Part shown: positions 1-12,003 of the stretch, piece after piece
How positions within the stretch are numbered: position 1 is the first letter of the stretch
How the letters are laid out: the number at the start of each line of letters is the position of its first letter
The notes under the pieces: generated by a model
Databases searched by the model: none
Told to the model about the DNA's origin: nothing
What the model saw: the letters and a program-made list of their open reading frames with translations, nothing else
NCBI RefSeq assembly: GCF_040436345.1
Contig: NC_133223.1
Span: forward strand, 7,668,847-7,732,846
DNA length: 64,000 bases
Reading direction: 5' to 3'
Source of the DNA: Pagrus major
Lineage: Eukaryota > Chordata > Actinopteri > Spariformes > Sparidae
Position numbers and translations under genes: made by a program

Positions 1-1164
1 GGATGTATTATATTCCCAGCATGTAGGTGTCAATATAAAGCCAGTATCAGCCATCTGGTGATTTATGTTTCGTCTGCAAGAAGGAGTGTTTCTGATTCTT
101 CTGGAGTTCTTGTCGACCATCCAGCCCAAGAAACAAGTGCCAGCTGTGGACAACAATTGTGGTAATCCAGGCTGTCCGCCGCCCCCAAAAAAATCATCAC
201 TTTTCATCTCAAACAGTTGTGACTACATGTTCGTGCTGTACAAATAGTGTCATTTGCAACCTGGGACAGACCATCAGGAGCACCTGGGAAAATCCCATTG
301 GGCTGATCGCTCCGTGGGCTGCTGCCCAATCACTGCCACGCACTCTCAATGATAATAATCTGAGGCTGATGCATGGTTAAATCAATGAATTTTATTTAAT
401 GACAAAATTGCCCCCTCTGAATGTTTCAGTCAGTCAGTGATGGGTCATGTATTTTGATGCTTTACATTAAATCTCTCTAATGTAACAGATTCATTCACAA
501 GTTCAAATAAAGACAACTTTGCTTCATTACCTGATCACTAGCGGTGCTTTGTAGGCTAACATTAGCATCCTGTGCTCCTACCCTGCCAGTCTGTACTGAT
601 ATTAGAGGAGGGGTACCAAGTGCAGCAACTTCACTGCTGGACTTGAGTTAAATTCCTTACGTCACATCAAAGGGAGTGATTGCAACATTGAAATACATCA
701 AAGTTGGAAACAACAAAAAACAATGTAATGTTAGCTAGCTAGTTAATCAGGTACAGAGACAACATCAAACTGGTAGCTATTGTTTTATGCTTTCTATAAA
801 GAAAAGGACCATAATACATTGCAACAACAGACAGATCTCATAGCTGTGTCCTGATTTTAGAGGCTAAAGGCTCACCCACGAAAATAGAAACGTCCGTTTA
901 AGTGATATAACTGTCACTTCCCACATACATTCATGCATCCTTAAGACTTCTTCCTCTTGTCCTATTGGCTACGTTCCTACACCACCCCCCACGACTACTG
1001 GAAGTACTGCTCCGTTGGTCCGTATCCATAAGCATCCAGAAAACATGAATGTATGGACAGAAGGCTCCGTCTGTATCTGTATGCTTATATAACATTGAGC
1101 ATAAATGAGCCTTTAATGGTAGGGGCCTGTCGGATTTAACATGTTAATCCGATGTGTGGGCAAA
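1..1164. other. intergenic, nothing recognised
   Basis: Short open frames only (no more than 73 codons), without protein-family features. No splice-bounded conserved block was seen on either strand. Confidence 0.5.
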
Positions 1165-1335
1165 TAAATAATTTTGAACCAACTGGGAGGAGACCCTGGG
1201 GCAGACCAAGAACCTTCTGGAGGGATTATATATCTCATCTGGCCTGGGAATGCCTCGGGATCCCCCAAGAGAAGCTGGACAGTGTTGCTGGGGAGAGGGA
1301 CGTCCAGAATACCCTTCTTACCCCCAAATTCTACC
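1165..1335 (+). pseudogene. LINE open-reading-frame tail
   Basis: Reads GRRPWGRPRTFWRDYISHLA and then WECLGIPQEKLDSVAGERDV. GRPRTRWRDYISHLAWERLGIP is the C terminus of the same fish LINE family whose reverse transcriptase piece lies at 31.5 kb, by recollection. The copy is 5'-truncated. Confidence 0.7.
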
Positions 1336-2290
1336 AGATCAGTGTTTGGCCCGTCTCCTGTCTGCCACGGCAGCGGAGCTGATAAGTGTCACTCTAGCCT
1401 ATGTGTGTACTTCCACTGGCTCTGCTGCATTGCGTATCTACTCCGTTGCAGCTCCAGCAGTCCGGACCCTTCAGCAGCAGATACACAAGTCTTTTATTTT
1501 TGCTGCGCGCCGTGCTGCACTCAAAATGCAGCCGGTGGATGTTGACGGACAAGGGAGCACTAAGCAAAAAAAACAGCAGAGCAGAAAAGAAATGATTATT
1601 ATTCAGTTCGAAGACCATAGACTGTAAGCAGTCTGGATCTTGAGTGTATCTGATGCTGTGTTTGTTATTTTGAAAAAGCTCATAACCCTGCCTATAATAT
1701 GTATGTCCTGCAAACAAATATATCATTTAAATATACTAAATATAATTGAAACCTCACATTCCTTAAAAACAGACATAAACAGTGATCGTGTCTTTACATG
1801 CCTCAGTGTCTCAGCTGGTATCTACAAACCACAGATGTACTGGAGCTTCTGATGATCAGTAGAACAGCTTATCTGTTCTATTGACACTGTTACTGTATGT
1901 GCTGCATTCAGATACAACATGCCTGGGTATCCTGGTATCCTAATTGTTTCATAGACTAACACATCTTTTAATGCGATAATAGTACAAGCTATGTAGTGCC
2001 TCATGCAACATTAATAGGGAGTTTGGGGTTAAATTTGGCTATCAATAAAAATGAATGATTATCAGGGACAATTATTAATTATGATAAATAATAAGATCCA
2101 ATTTTCATTAGATCACCTCGGGGCACCACCCTTGAAGAAGGGAACAGATAGCCAATTCACCAAATCAGTCTCATAAAAAAGTACTAAACTTAACAACTCT
2201 TGTACAATATTAAATAGACAGCATAAAGGTTCAAAAGTCTTTTATTTCAAAATGAAAACACACAATCTAACTAACACGTACTATATACAG

Positions 2291-2340
2291 GTGTGTGTGT
2301 GTGTGTGTGTGTGTGCGCGAGCGCACGTGTATGTGTGTGT
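2291..2340 (+). repeat. GT microsatellite with CG-rich interruption
   Basis: (GT)12 followed by GCGCGAGCGCACGTGT and a further TGTGTGTGT run. Confidence 0.95.
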
Positions 2341-2571
2341 CTGGAAGAACAGAAGCAAAATGGTGGCTAGGATATAAAGTACCAGCAGCATGGACAAAGT
2401 TAGACTAATCAAAAAGGGACTACAAGATGGCTGATCGAAGGGTTGGACTCAGGTCCAAGATGGTGGATCACCACTTGTTTCTTTGATAGGAGAGAAGAAA
2501 GTAACAATGGTGGTGCTCAAATCATGTGCTCACTGATATCACATGTGGGTGTGATATGCTCCAGGCTGAAG

Positions 2572-2573
<2 letters not shown>

Positions 2574-2640
<67 letters not shown>
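2574..2640 (+). repeat. (GT)33 microsatellite
   Basis: Uninterrupted GT repeat of 67 nt; it accounts for the CVCV/THTH low-complexity open frames here. Confidence 0.97.
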
Positions 2641-2641
<1 letters not shown>

Positions 2642-3788
2642 CGTGATGCCACGTTAGAGAAGATGGTTAGTTGCATGCAAAGACCCTGAATCTGTGTGAA
2701 GCATAATTCAACTAACGTCAAAATTAGCCGTGTAGCAAAGCAAACTAATAATAACCTTAACAGTTCAACGTTACTATTCTTTGAAGAAAAGGTGCTGGTG
2801 GTTCCTTGGCTGATGACCCAAGCAGGAGGAGGTTGTAATTCCAATGTTGAACAATGCTGTTCTTGCTTCATGTTCCTTGGATTGTGTAGTTTGGCTGGTA
2901 AGCTTTGCGTTGCAGCTGCTGGCGCTAATCAAGCTGGAATACTAGCAGGACCATGCGTCACTGCTGTGAGGAGAAGTTCTTTGGGCCGGCAGCCCCATAG
3001 GGAACGAGGTGGAGAAGAGAGAGAACAAAGGAAGGAGCTGGAGTTTTGACTATCTGGTCAGAGGGGGGTCTGTCACCCTGACCAATAGTAGCTCAAAGCT
3101 GAATTTGCACCTAGGTGTGAAGAATGGGGAATTCTGGGAACTAAGTTCGTTCAGAGTCCATTTTGAAATCAATAATGAACGACTTCATCAGTGGATTCCA
3201 ACACTTACGAAAGACATAAAACCAAGAAAATGCAAAGATCCAAGTAAAATAAAAACACATGAACATCCTTTCCTCATGTGAAGTATTTCTGTGTTTGATT
3301 TTGACGGATAGAAACCATTCCACTGTGTAGACCAGGCTGCGGCCACGTGTTTTTATGTTATTTCCTCCCCCCTCAGCATTTTACAGAGTTCAGACAGGCA
3401 GACCCAGGTCACCATTTAGTTTTAATCAAGCGAACACATGCTCAGTTTGAAACCCGGCCACATGTGTGAGCTGTGATATATGACAGATTGGACAATTCAG
3501 TTTACCAAGACATATTCACATACAGAGATAATGGTGTAGAGCCAGTTGAACTCTACACTCATATGTTCCATGAAATAATTATCTGTTTAAAAAAAAACGC
3601 CTTCACATCTCCAACACATCTGTTCTTGCTTAGTTTATGTTTTATGGAGTGTTGAGTTTGGATTGTACATGGAAGTCCCATGTTGACCTGGGGTGTACCG
3701 TATGGGTGAACTGAAGGGATATTTTTTGCTACCCTACCTTTCTCCTCTCTTGGGAATGCAGTTTATATTAGACCACCACTTTAGTCCA

Positions 3789-3945
3789 GACTGAAATATT
3801 TTGATAGTTACTGGACGGATTGTCATAAAATGTGGTGTAGCCATTCATGATCCCCAGCAGATGAATCCTGCTGACTTTGGTGATCCCCTGACTTTTACCC
3901 CGGTTGAGGCTGACATTTGTGGTTTCAAAGTGAAATATCCTTTTT
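3789..3945 (+). repeat. interspersed repeat (GGATGGATTGYCATRAAAT family), copy 1
   Basis: Contains ACTGGACGGATTGTCATAAA, ATTCATGATCCCCAGCAGAT and TGACTTTGGTGATCCCCTGA, a repeat I recognise as abundant in percomorph fish though I cannot name the family. A second, more degraded copy is at 31020-31180. Confidence 0.6.
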
Positions 3946-6900
3946 TGGATCGACTTCCACGCACAAAATCAATATGTTCGCATTGTCACTGAGAGCACGT
4001 GAGCATGCTGATGAACATTTCTCTTAAAGCAACTCTGTGCCGAAGTGCAGCCTCACAGAGCCAATATTGTGGTTTGATTGTTGTTGGACTACAGTGTCAC
4101 CTCAGTGTACTGTTCATCATATTTTCCTTTGGTTTTTATGCTATTTTCCTCTGTAGACATTCAAGTTTTTTTCTACCTCTGTCTGTCTTCTTCCCCTTTA
4201 TACTGAAGTGCAGACATCTTAGACTGATCCAGACTTTACTTGGGGTCACAAATGTTTGGAGTGTGGTTACCAGTGGTTTATAGGGACAAACCACAACATT
4301 GGATGGGCGACAGTGAATAGAAAACACAACCAAAGAAAGTGACTCATTCTCAACAGCCGTATTGGTGTTCAAATCTTAAATGAGGGGAAAATATCAGCAG
4401 GACAAGACGTACTGACATTGGAAACTATTCAGCTACTCAGTATTCCCCAGGAGGTCTCATTAGTGCGGCCACACACTTTTTTGATGGGTGTCACCCTGAT
4501 CTTGACCGAACACACTTCCGACAAACAGGTCACATTGTACACAGCCTCCATATGCTCTACAGTGCTCCCTTTTTGCTGTGTGTACAGCTCGTAATTACTA
4601 CTATGGATCGTTTTTAATTATTTATCATCTGGAGGTCGGAGCAGGTTTCATTTATCAAAGGGTCGCCCAGTATAGCCTTAATCTGAGCTACAAAGGAAAT
4701 GCTGGAACCTAAAAGCTGTGAGCTGCGTAAGTCATGAAAACTCCCAGTTGCATCCACACATGGGCGCTGATTGTGTGGTTTTATTTATTTTTACATTCAT
4801 TGCAATATGGAAGTCTGCATTTCATTTGATGTTGCATTTCAGCTAATTTGTCATTAGCTTTCTCATCTTTACTTCATACAGGGGTGAAAATCTGAACCTT
4901 CTGCAGGTGAGTCATTCTGATTCACAGCCTTTCCCTTTCTGTCATACTGCCTACAGGTGCCCATGCAGGTGTTAATTTAAGAGTGGATTATGGAAAGCAT
5001 TATCATGTAAAACAGCTGCACACCAGCCCATGTAACAGTCAGCCCAGAAGCTGGGATGAATCATGAGGCTCTGCACGTGCACCAAGAATGTGTGGTGGGG
5101 TTTGGTTTGACCTTATCAGTTCAGTTTGACCAGGTGAGAGCAGATAATGCCATTTGGTTTCACTTTAAGCTCTAGTTCAATATTTTAACATTTTGATCTT
5201 GACAAAAAATGTCATATCAAAAGTTACGTTTTAAATGGGGTTTATATGCTTGACTATTTACTTGGACCAGGAAGTCACTGTGCTTGGCTGAGAAATGATT
5301 GGGCATATCCCCATAAAATGGTAAATCCTTTTTTTTGGTTCACATTCTAGTTTTTGTATGTATTATTTAGATCAGACAAGACATAATGTTTTAATGAGCA
5401 AGCTTTAGAGGTGCTGGTAGGCAGTTTTATGATGAATTGATGAAAAGAGGCAATTAAGCTCGTCTTAGTTCTTTTAAAGAGATAAACCTCAGTACAGAAG
5501 GTGTACCGTATTGTGTCTTATAACACCAAGTAGCAAACCTCTTGCAGTACAAGGTAGTATTATGAGACAGGATGGCAGGGGTTCGCTAACTTCCATAGAT
5601 ATTTCTGCATCACAATACATACAGACCTGTAGATGTTTTTGACATTAAAACAAACAACTGTTGATCATTTTAGTTTAGATTTTTTAAAATAAAATTCTGT
5701 CCATATCCTACAAATTGCCCCTTTGAAAGTACTTTATGTGAAGTTTACAGTCATCAGTACATTTTTAATGACCAATTTTAATCCGAAAAGGATTATGAAC
5801 AATGCATATTGACAGTCACAGTTACAGTTACATCACAATGTAATGGATAGAGTCAGATGTCATATGTAGCGTCTCTTGGGTGAGGGTAGGCCTGGTCGAC
5901 AACGCTAAAAAGTCTACCATGATAATGAAGTTCCATACGGGCCGATATTGATAATTATTGATCATTTATAATGACCTGTCATATTATTTATAATTTTTAA
6001 CCCGGCAAAGAAATGTTGAGTTTAACTTCTTTATTTTTAATTTAACTATCAAGGCACACCAGTTATGATTATGTTAACACAACAATGAAAAACACACAAA
6101 TAAATACTGTCATACTTGCAAGCCAATCTGCTCTTTTCTATTCAACATTTCTTCTCCGTCAGCACTCATGTTCTCACTCTGGTGTTACCTAATGAGCCTG
6201 AACACATTCCGGCAGCTAAGATCGGCTCTAGCAGATGAGTGACACTGAGAGGAGCAGCAGGTATCGGACAGAGGCTACAGGGGGTTGGTTTGTGGCTGTG
6301 GGTGTGGTCAGACTGCAAGAAAAGCTGACATTACTACTGTGAGGTAACAGTTTTACAGGCTGATCTTGTGCGAAACTCTAAGTCACATGAAGATAGTGCA
6401 ACCAAACTACACACCTGATAAATGATTGGCTGTTCGCTCCATTATCAGGGAATATGATAGGCTGCTTATAAACCAGGGCATATTCACTATGTGCTCTCAA
6501 GTTGGTTTGCATTTATTGCAGACATGTGAAACTATCGAACAATAATCCCACTGGGGATAAAAAATGAATGACTACAGGGGGGATACTAAAAGCAGGTAGG
6601 GGGAAATCCCGCCTAGCAATTCACACCCAGCATATTGACCTTTACATGTTGCATGTAGGGCAGCTGTAGCCTACAACAACCTCATGGAGATGTAGCAGTT
6701 CACTCGTTTGTCTTCTTAAGAGACAGAAAAAGTTATGTTGTACGGTCTTGTCTCTGCAATCTGTATATAACAGTGCAGATCAAAATAACAGATGTTACCT
6801 CTCAGAGTGTAATTTGAACACTGGCCAAAGGTGACTGATGTTCTCGTCTCCGTGTTGTGACCTGCTAATCCCTACCTGTCACGGAGGGAGGTCCATAAAA

Positions 6901-8079
6901 GATGGATTTGCTCCTCCACTCACTGCAGCTTTTCATTTACAGCAGCATCCCTCCATGCTCATCCCCTGCTCGGCACTCTAATCCAGCTAGAACGAATAGA
7001 GAGATTAAAAAAACTGAAGATGAGATATGATGAAAGAGGGTCACAGCAGGCCGCAGGATTTGGGCAGGTGTAGAGAACAGCAGAGGGCAGATGTGCAGGT
7101 TAGAGGGTTTTTAATCAGCACATGGCCACTTCTTCACTTCCTGGAACATGATGCTGTTTTCTGTGGAGGGAAAACACTCTGAGTGCAACACCTGCTGTTT
7201 ATCCTTCTTATTCAGCCACTTATGTGTTTCCATCCTTCCTCTGCTCTTAAAGGGAAAACACACACAAGGGCTCTGGGTTTGATATCTGTCTTATCTTGGC
7301 ACGTAAGTTGCTCAAACTCGTTTACACACATTAATTCAGATTACTTAGCATTCTATACGTAAAAAGTATTTAACCATACTGGATATGTTTGGCATGAAGA
7401 CAAAGATTCATAATGACTGAAACAATACAACACTACGGTGATTTTTTGTCAAATAAGCACGACAGCTGTAAGAAATTCTCAGTGTTTATATCTGTGTTAT
7501 AAATCACTCATGACGTGACCATGTTGGTTTGATATTCTGTGTGTGTATTTAAAGCCTGATATATCTTACTCATCTGTGTCATAGCGCTCCATTATGGTAC
7601 AAATACTATGTGCAAAGGAGTAAGTGAGGAAAAGTAGCACAAAGAGCAAAAGTCAATGTAGGGAGGAGGTCGAGGATGGACGGCCAGGTCAGACAAACAG
7701 GACTCTCATTCAGTAGACCACTCCTCGTGTCCAGTCTGAAACCAGAAGTGAAGGGTGAGTTCTTCTGACTTACTAAGGTAGTTATACTGGTAAAAACAGG
7801 ACTTGATGTTAATTTGTAAAAACTGTAAAAAAGTTGAAAAACAGGCGCACATAAAGACATTTGGGAGCACTGTGAAAATGTATGAAATTAAATGTTTTTC
7901 CTGAATATAGATAAACAAAATAATCATTTGACTTTCATCACATTGGATCATTTGTTATTGTGCTGCTAACAACCAAGATTATGCTTTAATACCACAGGAG
8001 GGTGACAATTTTAAGGACAACAAAAAGTTTCTAAATGTGTCACTTTGCTGTTAGTAGACTTGGCATCTTAAATAACTTC
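3946..8079. other. intergenic, nothing recognised
   Basis: AT-rich sequence with no supported exon. Open frames of up to about 94 codons near 4.0-4.4 kb and 7.6-7.9 kb show no recognisable domains or splice-consistent boundaries. Confidence 0.5.
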
Positions 8080-8600
8080 AGGTTATTTGCATAACCCCGG
8101 TTCTCTAAGTAGCATGAGTGAGCGTCTCACTAAGGGTAATGCCCCTGTGTGCCCTCACTAAGGTCTTCCCTTATGAGGTTTAGCCCAGGACACAAACATC
8201 TTATCAGATCTTCTGAAATTTGCTGTCCCGTCCACATATATCCGCAGAGCCGGGACCGGACACATGGTATATAGCCAAGTGTAAATGGTGAAGCTTTGAA
8301 AGCTTTCAGCTTTATAGGTATGCAGAGACCCACCACTGTAGGAATAACAGCTGGGAATTTCTCCCCACCCTCTTAGCAGAGGTCAGGGCCATCAGTAATG
8401 CCATCTTTAATAACTCAGAGTCGCACACAGTGGATGCACTCGCCAGGTGAGGCTAGAGCTGTCTGAGCGTGTTGCACACCCAGACAGGTCACACACATCG
8501 GGTGAGTGTCCCATTGTGATATGTTATTACCACACGGACAGGCTCGCGCCTGCAGCTTATTACCCTCTGTAGTAGGGGCTGTCGGTATTTGTGGCGAAGC
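8080..8600. repeat. possible interspersed element
   Basis: GCATAACCCCGGTTCTCTAA, GAGTGAGCGTCTCACTAAGG and CACACATCGGGTGAGTGTCC resemble a fish repeat family seen in many genomes, from memory. The boundaries are not clear and no coding sequence is present. Confidence 0.35.
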
Positions 8601-8846
8601 CATAGTTAGCTACCTACAGGTGTGCTAGCTAGTTTGCCGAGTCGTGTAAACAGCTACAGGCGGCTGTATACCGTTCTTGTATCTTTATGTGTGTACCTTA
8701 GCTGTGAAGCAGGGAGGTGTGGTATAAAGTGTAGTAACGCTACTGCTCGGCTAGTGAGTTTGGGAAAAATATTTCTATTTTTCTCTCTTTACTACGAGGA
8801 AACAGTGATGTTGCTCCTTGTAGTTTGTGTCAACGTTAGCCTCGGG

Positions 8847-8959
8847 GAGTATTGCTACTCCGTGGGCTAATGCTTAAAAGACTTGGATACTGCTACCTAG
8901 CCTATTGAGAGTATTGCTACTCTCCGTAGCTCTTTGGCTAGCAACGAGTATTGCTACTC
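8847..8959. repeat. three copies of a 14-bp hairpin motif
   Basis: GAGTATTGCTACTC (arms GAGTA/TACTC, loop TTGC) occurs exactly at 8847-8860, 8909-8922 (extended to GAGAG...CTCTC) and 8946-8959, with degenerate forms nearby (GGATACTGCTACC at 8885). The surrounding 8630-9060 is rich in GCTAGC-like words, suggesting a decayed tandem or foldback repeat. Confidence 0.7.
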
Positions 8960-9060
8960 CAACTGCTAGCCTGAGGCAGTTAACTAGAATTGCTCCTAGC
9001 TAGCTGCCAAGTTTGAGCTGCCCTACAGACCGAACAGCGACCCAGAGCAAAGCGTTAGGC

Positions 9061-10462
9061 GACCGAGGTGGTTGCGTCTGTGGGCTTCGGCTTCTGAGGG
9101 GGATATATGGACTGGTACCACGGAACAATCGTCATAAAGTTAGGTCAGTATAATAATTTCAATATGTCATTTGGTAAACGAAAGTCTGTTTGCCCCAAAA
9201 ACATTTTCTGTCCGGCTGCCTGACAATAGCTCAGAGCTCAGAGTGCGTTTCCGTCCATTCATCTGTGGCGCCTGGAGAAGCCGACACGCCGATGAAAAGA
9301 TCCCGTGACTTTTCCAACAAACTCCACTGGTTCTTCTTCTTCTTGTATTGACGTGGACTGGACAGCATCGGTCCGGCTCAGTGATGCTTCTATCGTCATT
9401 GCTGTTGTGTGAAAAAAGTAGCTGTTAGCGCTGAATTTTCTATTCGCACACATGCTCCCAATTACATTTTACAGTTTGCACACATCTATATCTTATGTCA
9501 GCTACAGGGTGAAAAGAGCACATTCCAACAGTAGGTCTCATTGAGGAGCAAGTTTTGTTTGAAATCACTTTGCAAACAAACAAACAAACAAACAAACAAA
9601 AAACTTACGATGTTTAAATATGATCCCTGTGTTATAAATATGAACCCTCATGCTGTTGCCTCACCTGAATACTCTCCTGCTATGTTGGTCACTTCTCCTT
9701 GGAGTTTGGTCTGCACCCATTTAGCTGTGAAATACATGTAGATTCATGGGGGAGGACAGGATCTTTGAAAGTCTTCATCTGTAGGATAGGACATTGTTAG
9801 TTATAGACGTATAAAAAACAAGAGGCACTGTCCAACTGATAAACAGTGTACTTTTTGTTCAAGTTTTGTGTAGACCATGTCATAGAGGGATGGACTTAAT
9901 CCTACAGTCATTTTTGTTGCTGCAGTCTGTGTGAGCCAAGTAGCCTTACTGTTTAACAGTAATACATTAACTGCAATATAATATATAGAGAGCCTAACAT
10001 TATCTAATATTTTAACCACAAAAAATATATTTTCACGCAATTTCCCCATACTTACCCTAAAGATTAGGTTTTGTAAATAACCCTGCACTAGCTTACCTTA
10101 CTCTCACACCGACACACTGTGAAATAAGCTTTATCCAAAACTAAAACAAAGCAGGCCTGAGTCCTGGCTCAGGATATTATTAGCTAATGTGACTTCTCTA
10201 CCAACCATACCATCAGCTGTGTGAACATAGCTGGCTAGGTCTGCTTTGTGTCTGGCTACCATGTAAGGTGAAGAGGGTAGTGATAGAAACCAAGGTGAAA
10301 CTAGAGTGAATGGATGGCCATTCACTCCATGGAGAGCGCTCCAGTGTCGTATCAAAGTCTGTTCCCCCACTGATTTGTTTTCCTCTGAGACAGTTCAAAA
10401 CTGGCATTCTTTCTACTAGATCAGTAAGAAACAAAACCTGCCTACGTATTAAAACAATCAGG
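9061..10462. other. intergenic, nothing recognised
   Basis: Open frames up to 103 codons at 10.1-10.5 kb (minus) are low-information and look like chance. Confidence 0.5.
9573..9603 (+). repeat. (CAAA)n microsatellite
   Basis: Seven tetranucleotide units followed by extra A. Confidence 0.95.
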
Positions 10463-11393
10463 CAGTGGCGGCTCATCAATAGTCCCACCTGTCCCACATG
10501 AAGAAGAATCATATAGACCTTCACTGAATAAGACTTTATCTTTTTAAATGACCAACCTAACTATTATACCCAGTTAGTAACATGTATAATGTGCAATACA
10601 AGCATAGATTCAAATGTAATACGTTGCGTAAAGTTACTGAGAGGTGACGTATTTCCGGCCCCGGGCGCAAAAATCTTTGGCCATAGCTCTCGTTAGAAGT
10701 TGTCCGTGCGCACATGATAAACACTGCGAGAAGGAGCTGACATAGGAGGAGATGACGTACAAGTTCATAGAGAGTTGGAGAAGCCTAGTGTGACAGAGTG
10801 AGTTGTGGAGAATAGAGGGAAATGGAGAAAGAAAATTCAGTTAAGTCGCTGAAAACAACAGCGTTTGAGAGGAGAACACTGCAGGAAAAGCTCAGAGTGA
10901 AAGAGCTCGGACCAGCCGGACATCGTGATAAAGCAACAAGCCCAAGACAGAGGGAGACATGAGGCTGGTTTGCTAAGAAGTCATGGCTAACTGCATGCAG
11001 TGAGGTCAGCTCCTTATTTTGCTTTGCCTGCCTCCTTTTTCAAACAGCAGGAACTGAACCAGCATGGAGGTAGGTATGACCAATTTGAAGCACTTTGCAG
11101 TAAAAGTGAAAAGGCATGAACAAGCTAAGAGCCACATGGAAAATGCTATGCGTCTTTGCATGTTTGGTAAAATAAATATTGCTGCTCAGCTTGATGAAGG
11201 CTACAGGATAGGGATCTGAAGACAACGAGGAGGTTGACTAATCTTGTCTAAAATAACAGACTGTAAAGTTCTGTGGTGCGTTTGAGCTCGCCCTGCGTGG
11301 CCATGATGAAAGTGTACGCTCAGAAAATCTGGGCTTTTTCAGAGGACTGGTGGATTTTGTAGCATCACTAGATGCAGCAGTACAAGAACATCT
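10463..11393 (+). mobile_element. truncated hAT element with TTF/ZMYM-like transposase
   Basis: The left end CAGTGGCGGCTCATCAATAG matches the terminal repeat I recall for a common fish hAT group. Transposase homology starts near 10822 and stops at about 11393, where a T-rich stretch begins. No matching right end was seen downstream, so the element is 3'-truncated; no target duplication could be checked. Confidence 0.65.
10822..11393 (+). pseudogene. decayed hAT transposase fragment (TTF-type zinc finger)
   Basis: Pieces in several frames: MEKENSVKSLKTTAFERR (10822 onward, stop at 10960), WFAKKSWLTACSEVSSLFCF with ACLLFQTAGTEPAW (from 10966), VGMTNLKHFAVKVKRHEQAK ending RIGI (stop near 11216), and FCGAFELALRGHDESVRSEN followed by GFFRGLVDFVASLDAAVQEHL (about 11260-11393). 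These match the N-terminal zinc-finger region of the zinc-finger-MYM-type-1-like hAT proteins. The DDE core is missing. Confidence 0.75.
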
Positions 11394-11718
11394 GTCATTT
11401 TTGTTTTTTGTTGTTTTTTTTTGGTTTCAGCTCCTTGAATGTAACTTTTTGCTGCTGTTCTTCTCGTCATTTATGATAGTAAATGAAGAGTATTTAGGTA
11501 GTGGGGTTGAAAAGTTGTCTGTGTCCGCTTTAACATAACGTAATTTTGTCACATACTTGGTACATTTGCAACTTACGTTACAGAGGCAACATAGTTATTT
11601 TAACCCGAACCACTTTTTTCCTAAACCAAGTAGTTTTCTTGCCTAAACCTAACCAAACTTTATGGGGATTTCTTTATAATAAGGAAGTAGACTTTACAAG
11701 TATACGGTGTCAACATCA

Positions 11719-12003
11719 CCATCCATCCATCGTCTGTAACCGCTTATCCTTTTTTAGGGTCATGGGCTGGAGCCGATCGCAGCTGACATTGGGTAGGCGG
11801 CGGGGTACACCCTGGATAAGTCGCCGGTTCATCACAGGGCTGACATATAGGGACAAACAGCCATTCACGCTCATGTTCACACCTACGGACAGTTAAGAGT
11901 AACTGATTAACCTAACTTTTTGCATGTCTTTGGATTGTTGGAGGAAGCTGGAGTACCCAGAGAGAACCCACGCAGACACGGGGAGAACATGCAAACTCTG
12001 CAC
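11719..12003 (+). repeat. LINE 3'-end fragment (CCATCCATC...family)
   Basis: Contains the widespread fish repeat beginning CCATCCATCCATCGTCTGTA and continuing through GGCTGGAGCCGATC, GGCGGGGTACACCCTGGATA and ACGGGGAGAACATGCAAACT. I recognise the sequence as a non-LTR retrotransposon 3' region (RTE/Expander-like; family name not certain). Confidence 0.75.

Larger units (their letters stand above)
1336..3788. other. intergenic, possibly repeat-derived
   Basis: Apart from two GT repeats there is no gene. 2090-3190 contains internal near-repeats (CAAGATGGCTGATCGAAGG and CCAAGATGGTGGATCACCAC) and may be a degraded transposable element I cannot name. Confidence 0.4.

Noticed and set aside
2443..2871. 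Open frames with runs of CV or TH residues
   Set aside because: They are translations of the GT microsatellite. The same holds for the frame at 46695-46955.
5880..6545. hAT-like element suggested by GGTCGACAACG and TATCGAACAATAAT ends
   Set aside because: The ends do not pair convincingly, and no target duplication or transposase piece was found.
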